Source of the DNA: Candidatus Brocadiaceae bacterium
Lineage (GTDB): Bacteria > Planctomycetota > Brocadiia > SM23-32
NCBI GenBank assembly: GCA_030615435.1
Contig: JAUWZH010000196.1
Span: 1 to 5,239, forward strand
Length of the DNA: 5,239 bases
Direction of reading: 5' to 3'
The notes under the pieces were generated by a model. The model was not told where the DNA came from and made no database searches. It saw nothing but the letters and a program-made list of their open reading frames with translations. A program made the position numbers and the translations under genes. Shown piece after piece: positions 1 to 5,239 of this stretch; positions within the stretch are counted from its first letter, which is position 1, and each line of letters opens with the position of its first letter.

Positions 1-849
1 GCCATTTCCCTGTGGAATGTTGACAGTTGCCCAGTCTTCTCTGCGCATGCCCGTTGCCTGACCCCAGAAACCGCTCGCTGAGGAATGCCCGAGGTAGATG
101 GCGAAAAGCTGCCCCTCCCGCAAGTAGGAAAGCGCTTGATCGCGGAGGTGATCGGCGGGCAGGGCGAACGGCGAGGCCGGGTTGCTGTAGATGGCGCGCC
201 CGGACCACTGTGGCCCCAGCAGGCCGAGCTGGGAAACAGCAATCCTCTCGATCAGTGCGTCCACTGCGGGGTTGAACGACGGAGCGCCCGCCAGCAGCGT
301 GATGCGCCGTTTCCACTGGCCGACTCGACTCTCTTTCTCCCAGGCCAAGGTCTTTTCGACCATCCCGTGCGCTTCTTCCGGGGTCCGCACAGGGAACCGG
401 CCGACAGCAACTGAGGGCAGCAGGCCCTCGTCCAGGCAGCCATATCCGTTGTCGGCTGGCTGTCCTGCCATGCGCTTCACCTTACCCCTCGGGGCGGGCA
501 CGACGCACCGTTCCGGCTCCGCTATGCCTTCGCTCGTAGGCGCGCCGACCAGCAGGACGTAGCTCGGGCCCTCCCAAGCCAGGCTCAGGTCCTTCAGCTT
601 TGCCTTTAGCGCCTCGGCACGGCCGCTGCGGATGTCCTCCTTGCTCAGGACATCCGTCGTGTTCACGACGACCACGCTCATCCCCTGGCCGAGGCGATGT
701 TCGCATAGCGGCTCGACCACGGCGCGAAACGCCGGCGCCGTCACGACGATCCACTGTGCTTTTTCGCCCGTGTTTTCGGCTGTCCAGCCGCTTATGGCGG
801 GCAAAAGCGCTGCTAGCAACGCCGTGAGCATGACGCCGATCTTTGCCAT
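1..849 (-). CDS. Secreted peptidase family C25 (gingipain-like), 5' portion, runs off the left edge
   Basis: The minus strand reads open for exactly 283 codons from an ATG at 849 to base 1 with no stop, so the 3' end lies outside. An AGGA ribosome binding site sits 9 nt before the ATG. Residues 1-25 look like a Sec signal peptide: a short charged start, then the hydrophobic stretch VMLTALLAALLPAIS. The mature part follows the C25 pattern: WIVVTAPAF (33-41), a G-x-SVVVV strand (56-62), YVLLVGAP (97-104), an ADNGYGCLD segment (132-140), the hallmark VAVGRFPVRTPEEA (147-160), and YLGHSSASGFWG (252-263). H255 in that last block fits the catalytic His. In gingipains the catalytic Cys follows about 33 residues later, which would be just past the edge. 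Known members are cysteine endopeptidases acting outside the cell, often with C-terminal sorting domains. The family call rests on recalled motifs; activity cannot be judged without the cysteine. Confidence 0.82.
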   Translation of the reverse strand, partial: MAKIGVMLTALLAALLPAISGWTAENTGEKAQWIVVTAPAFRAVVEPLCEHRLGQGMSVVVVNTTDVLSKEDIRSGRAEALKAKLKDLSLAWEGPSYVLLVGAPTSEGIAEPERCVVPAPRGKVKRMAGQPADNGYGCLDEGLLPSVAVGRFPVRTPEEAHGMVEKTLAWEKESRVGQWKRRITLLAGAPSFNPAVDALIERIAVSQLGLLGPQWSGRAIYSNPASPFALPADHLRDQALSYLREGQLFAIYLGHSSASGFWGQATGMRREDWATVNIPQGNG

Positions 850-918
850 CCGTGCGATTCCTTTGTCAAGGATTGCAGGCGAACGGCCCGCCCGCTGGGC
901 ACCGGTTTCACCAACCCA

Positions 919-946
919 AGTGTAATGCAACGCCTGCTGCGGTCAA
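919..946 (-). promoter_or_regulatory. Putative sigma70-type promoter for the C25 peptidase gene
   Basis: On the minus strand a -35 box TTGACC (946-941, 5 of 6 to consensus) is followed after 16 nt by TACACT (924-919, 4 of 6). Transcription would start near 912 and give a leader of about 60 nt before the ATG at 849. No other pair of boxes in the 850-1196 gap looked as good. This is pattern matching against E. coli consensus; the host's own promoter preferences are unknown. Confidence 0.4.
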
Positions 947-1062
947 TGGCCGGACCGGGACCCGCTCGCAAGCGGGGGTGCCGGTTGCCCGCCGCACAAC
1001 GGCGAGCCACGTTCCTTTTTCGTAACTTGCGCCCACCCGGCCGTAAAGGTCTTGCTGCCCAT
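943..1062 (-). CDS. Possible 39-residue small ORF of unknown function
   Basis: An ATG at 1062 is preceded by AAGGAG with 8 nt spacing, a textbook ribosome binding site, and opens a 39-codon frame ending in TGA at 945-943. The product begins MGSKTFTAGWAQVTKKERG and becomes rich in Gly, Pro and Ser. It has no membrane segment or domain I recognise. The stop touches the proposed -35 box of the C25 promoter. The good ribosome binding site is the only argument for it, and it may be chance in GC-rich DNA. A different frame over the same bases is also open (908-1105), which lowers confidence in both. Confidence 0.2.
   Translation of the reverse strand: MGSKTFTAGWAQVTKKERGSPLCGGQPAPPLASGSRSGH
954..985. 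other. GC-rich two-tier hairpin upstream of the C25 promoter
   Basis: CCCGCT (961-966) and AGCGGG (971-976) form a perfect 6-bp stem around the loop CGCA. An outer pair, ACCGG (954-958) with CCGGT (981-985), extends it. No T-run follows on either strand, so it is not a standard intrinsic terminator. It lies just upstream of the proposed -35 box and could be a protein-binding palindrome, or a structure in a longer read-through transcript. Confidence 0.35.
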
Positions 1063-1196
1063 AACCGATAGCTCCTTTCCGAGCCAAGATGAGCCCGGAT
1101 TCCAACCTTTCACCTGGGGGGACGAATGCGGAACTCGTCGTCCGGTTTCACCAGTTTCGAGTCTATTCAGGGGCCAAGAGCGTGATGTGGAAAAGT

Positions 1197-1224
1197 GGCT
1201 CTTCTCCTAAAAAGTTGAGGGATT
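1197..1224 (+). repeat. Putative left terminal inverted repeat of the ISL3 remnant
   Basis: GGCTCTTCTCC followed by an A-rich step and GTTGAGGG matches the usual start of ISL3-type ends, from memory of the family. It lies about 110 bp before the transposase start, a sensible distance. Its partner repeat is not present in the window, so the length given is approximate. Confidence 0.4.
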
Positions 1225-1244
1225 CGGGCTACCTGAAGTGAAGT

Positions 1245-1315
1245 GACATCGGCATGCTCTTCCTGTAAGCAGTTGTGTCCCAAACACTTCTGCCAGGAGG
1301 AGAAGTGCCGATGTC
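1245..1315 (+). promoter_or_regulatory. Long RNA hairpin sequestering the ribosome binding site and start codon of the transposase remnant
   Basis: Four stems stack in order. GACATCGGCA (1245-1254) pairs perfectly with TGCCGATGTC (1306-1315). CTCTTCCTG (1257-1265) pairs with CAGGAGGAG (1294-1302) with a single G-U. GCAG (1269-1272) pairs with CTGC (1290-1293). GTGT (1275-1278) pairs with ACAC (1284-1287), closing a 5-nt loop. The AGGAGG at 1295-1300 and the ATG at 1311-1313 are both fully inside stems. In IS10 and IS50, comparable structures in read-through transcripts are known to block transposase translation. The same role here is an inference from the geometry. Confidence 0.6.
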
Positions 1316-1604
1316 GTCCCTTAATATAGCTGCCTATTTCCCGTTCCGTCGAGTGAAGGTCTCGGCCCAGAGCAAGGTGATGACCGTGGCCGATGTCGCC
1401 CGGCACTTCCAGCTCGACTGGAAGACGGTGAAGGCCGTCGACAAGGTGTTCCTGGAGGAACAGTACGGCGAAACGCACTACGAAGGCCTGCGCCTTCTGG
1501 CGGTCGACGAGATCGCGGCACTGACGCTCTTCCTCGCCAGTGAGGACACCGCCTACATCACCGGCGCCTTAATAGACATCAACGGCGGCGACCTGATGCT
1601 CTGA
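1311..1604 (+). pseudogene. Chimeric ORF: ISL3 transposase N-terminal fragment fused to a short-chain dehydrogenase C-terminus
   Basis: A 97-residue frame starts at ATG 1311, 10 nt after AGGAGG. Residues 22-69 match an ISL3-type transposase: a helix-turn-helix (MTVADVARHFQLDWKTVK), the linker FLEEQYGETHYEGL, and LLAVDEIA, the block I recall as holding the first catalytic Asp. From residue 67 on the protein is instead the end of a short-chain dehydrogenase: EIAALTLFLAS, YITGALIDI, then NGGDLML and the stop. Family transposases usually run to several hundred residues and carry an N-terminal zinc ribbon of about 100 residues; here only about 21 residues precede the helix-turn-helix. The dehydrogenase part lacks its cofactor-binding and catalytic regions. 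Neither half can be an active enzyme. A DNA-binding micro-protein that represses related elements is possible but speculative. A GTG at 1275 would lengthen the frame but has no ribosome binding site. Confidence 0.7.
1506..1604 (+). pseudogene. C-terminal fragment of a short-chain dehydrogenase/reductase
   Basis: The last 30 or so codons of the chimeric frame carry the C-terminal signature of classical short-chain dehydrogenases: EIA-x-L-x-LFLAS, then YITG, a hydrophobic strand and GG near the end, with a normal stop. Roughly the first 220 residues of the usual ~250 are absent, including the GxxxGxG nucleotide-binding turn and the YxxxK active site. This dehydrogenase gene evidently once lay on the plus strand, convergent with the glycosyltransferase operon that ends 54 bp away. 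Its former substrate cannot be told. Confidence 0.65.
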
Positions 1605-1657
1605 GAACGGTGCTTCCGTTGGAAGAGCGCAGGCACACTGAGAGGCTCGGCGCGTGC

Positions 1658-2755
1658 TTACTGCTCCGGCTTGACGATGAGGTAGAACTCCCAGAAGGGG
1701 CTCTCGGATAAGAGCAGGTATCCGGAGAGCGCCGCTGGATCTCGGTGCAGCACGGCGGCGATGTCGCTCAGGCCCACCAGAGGGTTTGCTTCCGTCGGCA
1801 CGACCAGAACCAGCTCCCTTCTTTCCCAGGACGGGACTTTGTCGCGGTGGAAGTCTATGAAGTGATGCCCGCCTGCGTCTCTCAGGATCGGCTCTACCAT
1901 GTACCCCCAGTGGCCGCTGACTACTGGGGCGCTCGAAGGATAGCGACGGGCGAGCGCCGTGGCGAGTTCTTGGGTCGCCTGACGCCCGATGACGGCGGGC
2001 TCGTGCAGCGTGAAGTGCTCGAACGGCCACAACGGTGCGCGCATGATCATCCAGTTGAGGAACAGGTAAGTGAAGAACACGTAAGCCATCCCCATGCCCT
2101 GTATCCAGTGGACGGAACGGCGCTCTTTATCTGAACCAGCGAAAAACCAGTCCACCACAATGCCGCCCGCCTTCCCAACGGCAACGACAAGCCCCACTGG
2201 ATGGGCGAGCAGCGCAAGCCCATAGAAGACGCCCGCCAACGCGCGCAGCACCGCTTCCTTGTGCGTGTCGAAGAAAACGGCAATCACGAGGCAGGATGCA
2301 CACACCAGCATATCGCTGTACCGCGTGGCCCCTACGGCGTAAGCGCATGCCGCGAGGAGGGTGACCGAAACGAGCCTGCCGAGGGGAATGCCGGCCTTTC
2401 TGAGCAAGGACGCGAGGGGGATCGTCGCCATTGAGAGGGCCAGAGCCAGACCGTACAAGTAGGCCAGTCCGTAAGCCTCGGGCCCAACGAAGGGAGTGAA
2501 AGGAAGGGCGAGAATCGTTGGCAGAGGCATGATCCACAGAGAACTGACGAGGGCCTGACGGCCGATGGAGAACTCACTGATCAAATCCCGCAGGATCCCC
2601 GCCCGAATCTGCCATTGGATGTCCTCTGGACCCCTGTTCCGGCAAAGCCAGGTCAAGAGGCCGGAAAGCACAACGAAGCTCAGCACGGTCCACGCCGTGA
2701 ACACCGAGGCGCTTCTCGTCTTCCCGGCGGTGCTGTGAAGAGATCGCTCGCTCAT
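1658..2755 (-). CDS. Polytopic membrane protein, GT-C/ArnT-like, with a soluble C-terminal tail
   Basis: The 365-residue product starts at ATG 2755, whose ATGA overlaps the stop of the upstream glycosyltransferase; a GGGGG stretch about 8 nt before it can serve as ribosome binding site. A frame extension to 2923 exists but would run deep into that gene. Hydrophobic segments lie near 17-37, 72-90, 95-117, 128-145, 149-162, 170-203 and 219-240. The first outer loop holds PEDIQW (43-48); acidic pairs in this loop are typical of GT-C lipid-phosphosugar transferases. YSDMLVCASCLVIAVFF (146-162) and LAGVFYGLALLAHPVGL (173-189) also follow the ArnT/PMT pattern. Residues 245-365 are soluble, with SGHWGYMVEPILRDAG (280-295) and LVLVVPTEANP (315-325). 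At 365 residues it is shorter than most GT-C enzymes (450-600). It may transfer a sugar from a lipid carrier to the neighbour's product, or be a non-catalytic partner. The function is moderately supported, the gene strongly. Confidence 0.75.
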   Translation of the reverse strand: MSERSLHSTAGKTRSASVFTAWTVLSFVVLSGLLTWLCRNRGPEDIQWQIRAGILRDLISEFSIGRQALVSSLWIMPLPTILALPFTPFVGPEAYGLAYLYGLALALSMATIPLASLLRKAGIPLGRLVSVTLLAACAYAVGATRYSDMLVCASCLVIAVFFDTHKEAVLRALAGVFYGLALLAHPVGLVVAVGKAGGIVVDWFFAGSDKERRSVHWIQGMGMAYVFFTYLFLNWMIMRAPLWPFEHFTLHEPAVIGRQATQELATALARRYPSSAPVVSGHWGYMVEPILRDAGGHHFIDFHRDKVPSWERRELVLVVPTEANPLVGLSDIAAVLHRDPAALSGYLLLSESPFWEFYLIVKPEQ

Positions 2756-4149
2756 ACGCTCGCCCCCTGCACGGTGTCTCCTTCGTGGGGGGTTTTCTCC
2801 CAGTAGAAAGGTCGCGTGATCAGTTGCAGGGCGCCCTTCCACGCCCCCAGGCTCATGAACACCCAGTAGATCGGGGTGAGCAGACAGAAGGGTATTAGCC
2901 AGTAATTCCTGCGCTTCAGGCACGCGAGCATCATCGTCAGCACAAAGGCAGCGTTCCCCTCCAGGAAAGAAAGGAGCGCGGGGATCACTACCCAGAGCGG
3001 AAAGAAGCTGCTCACTGACTCACTGCGCGTCGCGAACCACACCGCCGTGAGCGTCCAATAGAAAGGATTCATCAGGAGGCAGAAGCAATTGGCCCCGAAT
3101 ATCATATGAAAATGTAACAGGGAGTGGAGTCCTTCCCTCTTGAAAAGCGCCCCCTGCTGCCGCGTGTGCACCAGGTATGTTTGAAGGTAGCCCTTGAACC
3201 ATCGGCTCCTCTGCCGGATCCAGGGTCCAATCCGAGATGCCGCTTCCTCCCACGTGGTGGAGTCCAGCAGCAGTGTTCGGAAGCCTTCCATGTAGAGCCG
3301 AACGCCCAGATCGCAGTCCTCTGTCACGTTGAACGGGTCCCAGCCCTTCAGCATGCGCAGCGCGGAGAGTCTGAAATGGTTGGATGTTCCGCCAAGGGGA
3401 ATCGGTGCGTTCAGAAGATGTAGACCAGGAAGGCAGAACTCAAACCAGCACGCATACTCCGCCGTGAACAGGCGTGTGATGAGGTTCCGCTTCGGGTTGT
3501 AAAAGTCGAGTTTGGCCTGAAGACAAATGACGTCCTCCGGCGCCTCCGAAAAACAGAATGCGGCCTTCTTGAGCTGGTCTCTGTCCGGCCTGTCTTCCGC
3601 GTCGTAGATGACCAGCAGCTCCCCGGTGGCGTATTTGAGCCCGTAGTTGCAGGCCTTTGGTTTGGTCCTTGGCTCGCTGACGGGGATGACGATCACCTCG
3701 AACGGGGAGTCAGGTCGGAGTGACTCCAGCGCAGTCCGCGTGGCCGCATCGTCCTCTTCGACCAGGAGCAGGATCTGGAGCTTGTCCTTCGGGTAGTCCA
3801 GCGTGGCGAGGTGACTGAGCAACCCCGCCACCGCGCTTTCTTCATGGTAGAGAGGCACCAGAATGGTGTACGGCGGCCAGTCGAATGACGACTCATCTTC
3901 CGGGAGGGCTGAAACGGCCTTCTCACCGAGGCATAGGAACTGCAGGGCCAGTTTGTAGTGGCAAAACACAAGGTACAGCGCGATGCAGGCCGTGTTCAGC
4001 CATAGAAAGGTTCTGGCCGCGTCGAGAAAGAACGCACAGCCCAAAGCGATCACCAGCAGAATGGCGCCGAGAACCTGGCCGCGGGAAAGCACGCTCCGGG
4101 CGTTGAAGCGCGGCAGCTCATCTATGATCCAACGTGGTGTTTCATTCAT
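2752..4149 (-). CDS. Membrane-embedded family 2 glycosyltransferase (BcsA/NfrB/XagB-like polysaccharide synthase)
   Basis: This is a 465-residue inner-membrane enzyme of GT2. Two membrane helices (about 27-73) precede a cytosolic GT-A domain with every expected block: VPLYHEE (98-104), VEEDDAATR (130-138), the metal-binding YDAEDRPDRDQL (182-193), PLGGTSNHFR (251-260), the catalytic-base block TEDCDLGVRL (276-285), and RQRSRWFKG (312-320), i.e. Q-x-x-RW for acceptor binding. About four more helices follow (342-437), then the family ending RPFYWEKTPHE (446-456). Such enzymes use a nucleotide sugar to extend a glycan while passing it across the membrane. No PilZ or other c-di-GMP domain is present; the protein is only the synthase core. 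I chose ATG 4149 because it shares a base with the previous stop (TGATG); an in-frame GTG at 4176 lacks a ribosome binding site. The sugar and product cannot be inferred. Confidence 0.93.
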   Translation of the reverse strand: MNETPRWIIDELPRFNARSVLSRGQVLGAILLVIALGCAFFLDAARTFLWLNTACIALYLVFCHYKLALQFLCLGEKAVSALPEDESSFDWPPYTILVPLYHEESAVAGLLSHLATLDYPKDKLQILLLVEEDDAATRTALESLRPDSPFEVIVIPVSEPRTKPKACNYGLKYATGELLVIYDAEDRPDRDQLKKAAFCFSEAPEDVICLQAKLDFYNPKRNLITRLFTAEYACWFEFCLPGLHLLNAPIPLGGTSNHFRLSALRMLKGWDPFNVTEDCDLGVRLYMEGFRTLLLDSTTWEEAASRIGPWIRQRSRWFKGYLQTYLVHTRQQGALFKREGLHSLLHFHMIFGANCFCLLMNPFYWTLTAVWFATRSESVSSFFPLWVVIPALLSFLEGNAAFVLTMMLACLKRRNYWLIPFCLLTPIYWVFMSLGAWKGALQLITRPFYWEKTPHEGDTVQGASV

Positions 4150-5239
4150 CAGAGCATGGTCCGCAGGTCGAGGCACCGACAGCCGAACGCCTCGGCGAGG
4201 CGAACGAACGTCTCCGCATAGCGCCGTTGGTGGCGCACTTGCAGGTCTAAGTCCGGGCTGATCGCCAGAATCGGGATCATGCCGGCCCCCAGCAACGAGC
4301 GCACGTGTGCCTCGGTCCGGGCACGAACGTCATCTGGACTGAGTCCCTTGATCATCGGCATGTCATCGAGAATGATGAGCACACCAGTACTCTCACCGGC
4401 GGCGCCGCCGAGGAGGCGCAGCAACTCATGGGGGCTCTGCGACCAGACGTCGAAACGCAAGCTCTCAGGCACGACGTCGCCGCCCTCCAGCAGCCCGCCG
4501 TACCACTCCCGGCAGGCCCGGGCCGGCAGAACGGACGGGGCGCAGGTGGACGGCTGCACCAGTCGCGTCACGCGGCCCGGCGCCGGCTGTGCGGGAGCTC
4601 CCTCGCCCTCCCGGGGCCAGCCCTCAACAACGCCCGCCAGGAGGCTGATCCCCTCGAACGAGAACGTGAACGGCTTCCCAATGTCTGCGGGTGCGATGTC
4701 CCAGTGCGTCCACTTTCGCTTCTCGTGCAGCTTTGTGCGCGGGCCGTGCGCGCCGATGCGCAGCTCCAGGGGAAGGCGCACGTCGTAAAGCAGGCTCCTG
4801 AGCAACTGCCTGCCCTCAGGGGTGATCCCTTGTTCGCATCCCACTGAGAACGGACGCATGTGGCTGTTGTGGACCCAGACGGGCATCGGCCCCCGGGATG
4901 TCTTGATTTCGACGGGGCCTGGTTTTTCAAAGAACATGTCCCTCGCCTGCTCGGCCCCTGCGGTCTTCAAGCGCACTGTGAATATGTCCCCGGCCGGGCG
5001 GCGCAGATGCAGGCCGGCGGTGGGGGTAACTGTGCCGAGCACCGCGCCCTCGTGAGCGACTTCGACCGAACATGGGATCACGCCGTCAAGGAAGTGGGCG
5101 GGGACGACCTGCCACCCATCGCCGCGCGATGAGAATCCATGGTAGAAGTAGTCGTGGGGCGCGGACGGCCCTGCGGACGCCTGAGGAAGCCAACCCATGT
5201 GCGCCATCTGAGTCCCGGACATCTCCTGGTGGTAGAACT
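4149..5239 (-). CDS. Protein with beta-rich N-terminus and degenerate SGNH-hydrolase-like C-terminus; 5' end probably beyond the window
   Basis: The frame is open from the right edge to TGA at 4151-4149. An ATG at 5222 exists, but GGAG abuts it with no spacer and the codons before it (FYHQE) all end in G or C, so the true start probably lies outside. Residues are counted from that ATG. The N-terminal half (about 25-200) is rich in alternating hydrophobic strands (e.g. GWQVVPAHFLDGVIP, PLELRIGAHG). The C-terminal part (about 218-357) resembles an SGNH fold: a strand with SQSPHELLRLL (261-271), VLIILDDMPMIKG (281-293) at the GxND block, SLLGAGMIPILAISPD (309-324), and FVRLAEAFGCRCLDL (339-353). 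The GDS serine motif is not evident (QPST, 223-226), the Asn block reads DD, and the protein stops before the Asp-x-x-His block. The order, jelly roll then SGNH, recalls CE2-type sugar esterases, but catalysis looks lost. It is the first visible gene of the operon. Fold assignment is tentative. Confidence 0.8.
   Translation of the reverse strand, partial: FYHQEMSGTQMAHMGWLPQASAGPSAPHDYFYHGFSSRGDGWQVVPAHFLDGVIPCSVEVAHEGAVLGTVTPTAGLHLRRPAGDIFTVRLKTAGAEQARDMFFEKPGPVEIKTSRGPMPVWVHNSHMRPFSVGCEQGITPEGRQLLRSLLYDVRLPLELRIGAHGPRTKLHEKRKWTHWDIAPADIGKPFTFSFEGISLLAGVVEGWPREGEGAPAQPAPGRVTRLVQPSTCAPSVLPARACREWYGGLLEGGDVVPESLRFDVWSQSPHELLRLLGGAAGESTGVLIILDDMPMIKGLSPDDVRARTEAHVRSLLGAGMIPILAISPDLDLQVRHQRRYAETFVRLAEAFGCRCLDLRTML

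Larger units (their letters stand above)
850..1196. other. Intergenic gap without a convincing gene
   Basis: About 350 bp separate the C25 start codon from the mobile-element remnant. Beyond the promoter, the GC-rich hairpin and the doubtful short ORF listed separately, it holds a direct repeat of the 12-mer CCGGTTTCACCA (902-913 and 1142-1153, exactly 240 bp apart) and a 6-bp stem GGACGA/TCGTCC (1120-1125 with 1138-1143). I recognise no tRNA, rRNA or known riboswitch class here. Confidence 0.5.
1197..1517 (+). mobile_element. Remnant of an ISL3-family insertion sequence (left end plus partial transposase)
   Basis: The segment starts with GGCTCTTCTCC, which resembles ISL3-family termini as I remember them. 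It then holds a leader that can fold into a long hairpin and the 5' part of a transposase-like frame up to the DEIA block. Everything distal to that block, including the rest of the catalytic domain and the right end, is missing; the frame passes directly into dehydrogenase sequence. No matching right terminal repeat or 8-bp target duplication was found, so the element cannot move by itself. The exact left boundary is an inference from the GG at 1197. Confidence 0.55.

Noticed and set aside
864..869. Perfect TTGACA box on the minus strand just before the C25 start
   Set aside because: A -10 box at normal spacing would fall inside the coding sequence after the ATG, and no good one is there.
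1010..1080. Minus-strand resemblance to a class I c-di-GMP riboswitch (GGGCAGCAAGACC ... GGGTGGGCGCAAG)
   Set aside because: The order of blocks is suggestive, but the invariant GCAAACC, GAAA tetraloop and ACGCAAAGCC elements are not matched and the closing half is absent. A covariance-model search would decide.
908..1105. 65-codon minus-strand frame starting at TTG 1105
   Set aside because: It has a rare start with no ribosome binding site, overlaps the better-initiated short ORF and the promoter, and shows no recognised domain.
1606..1625. Terminator between the convergent genes (AACGG/CCGTT or CTTCC/GGAAG stems)
   Set aside because: Stems are 5 bp, mutually exclusive, and no T-run follows on either strand.
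1611..1630. GGAAGAGCGC as a right terminal repeat of the ISL3 remnant
   Set aside because: Only about seven bases (GAAGAGC) match the left end, and it lies beyond dehydrogenase sequence foreign to the element. CTCTTC/GAAGAG recurs several times nearby.
1745..2134. 129-codon plus-strand frame antisense to the GT-C-like gene
   Set aside because: No ribosome binding site or domain; the opposite strand has clear membrane-protein coding sequence.
2756..2923. 56-residue N-terminal extension of the GT-C-like protein
   Set aside because: It overlaps the end of the GT2 gene in another frame, and its sequence is shadow-like (Arg/Pro/Gly-rich). The ATGA-coupled ATG at 2755 fits better.
4305..4847. 180-codon plus-strand frame, and the overlapping 4279-4788 frame
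   Set aside because: They are antisense to the SGNH-like gene, with Arg/Pro/Ser-rich composition typical of shadow frames in GC-rich DNA.

Overview
The window is GC-rich bacterial DNA whose main coding strand is the minus strand. Signal-peptide, gingipain-type protease, cellulose-synthase-like glycosyltransferase and ISL3-type transposon features together suggest a Gram-negative, probably uncultivated lineage (Planctomycetes/Verrucomicrobia/Hydrogenedentes or deltaproteobacteria-like). The sequence alone does not settle the phylum.

Layout, right to left in the direction of transcription. (1) 4149-5239, minus: a protein with a beta-rich N-terminal half and a C-terminal half resembling an SGNH hydrolase, but apparently without its catalytic residues; its 5' end probably lies beyond the window. 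(2) 2752-4149, minus: a membrane-embedded family 2 glycosyltransferase of the BcsA/NfrB/XagB kind with a complete set of catalytic motifs. (3) 1658-2755, minus: a polytopic membrane protein with GT-C/ArnT-like features and a soluble C-terminal tail. Junctions 1/2 (TGATG) and 2/3 (ATGA) overlap, so the three are almost certainly one translationally coupled operon, most likely for an exopolysaccharide or cell-surface glycan.

(4) 1197-1604, plus: mobile-element debris. A putative ISL3-type terminal repeat is followed by a long hairpin that buries a ribosome binding site and start codon, then by a 97-codon ORF. That ORF is a chimera: the helix-turn-helix part of an ISL3 transposase is joined in frame, at a DEIA-like sequence common to both families, to the last ~30 residues of a short-chain dehydrogenase.

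(5) 850-1196: about 350 bp without a convincing gene. It holds a sigma70-like promoter for the leftmost gene, a GC-rich hairpin and one possible short ORF. (6) 1-849, minus: the 5' 283 codons of a secreted peptidase of family C25 (gingipain-like), cut by the left edge just before the expected catalytic cysteine. It has no stop inside the window.

How the parts work together: genes 1-3 look like a polymerase/transferase module with a degenerate esterase-like partner. The C25 gene has its own promoter and is separated from them by the element remnant, so a functional link is conjecture. The most unusual features are the transposase-dehydrogenase chimera with its sequestered translation start, and the SGNH-like partner lacking its catalytic triad.
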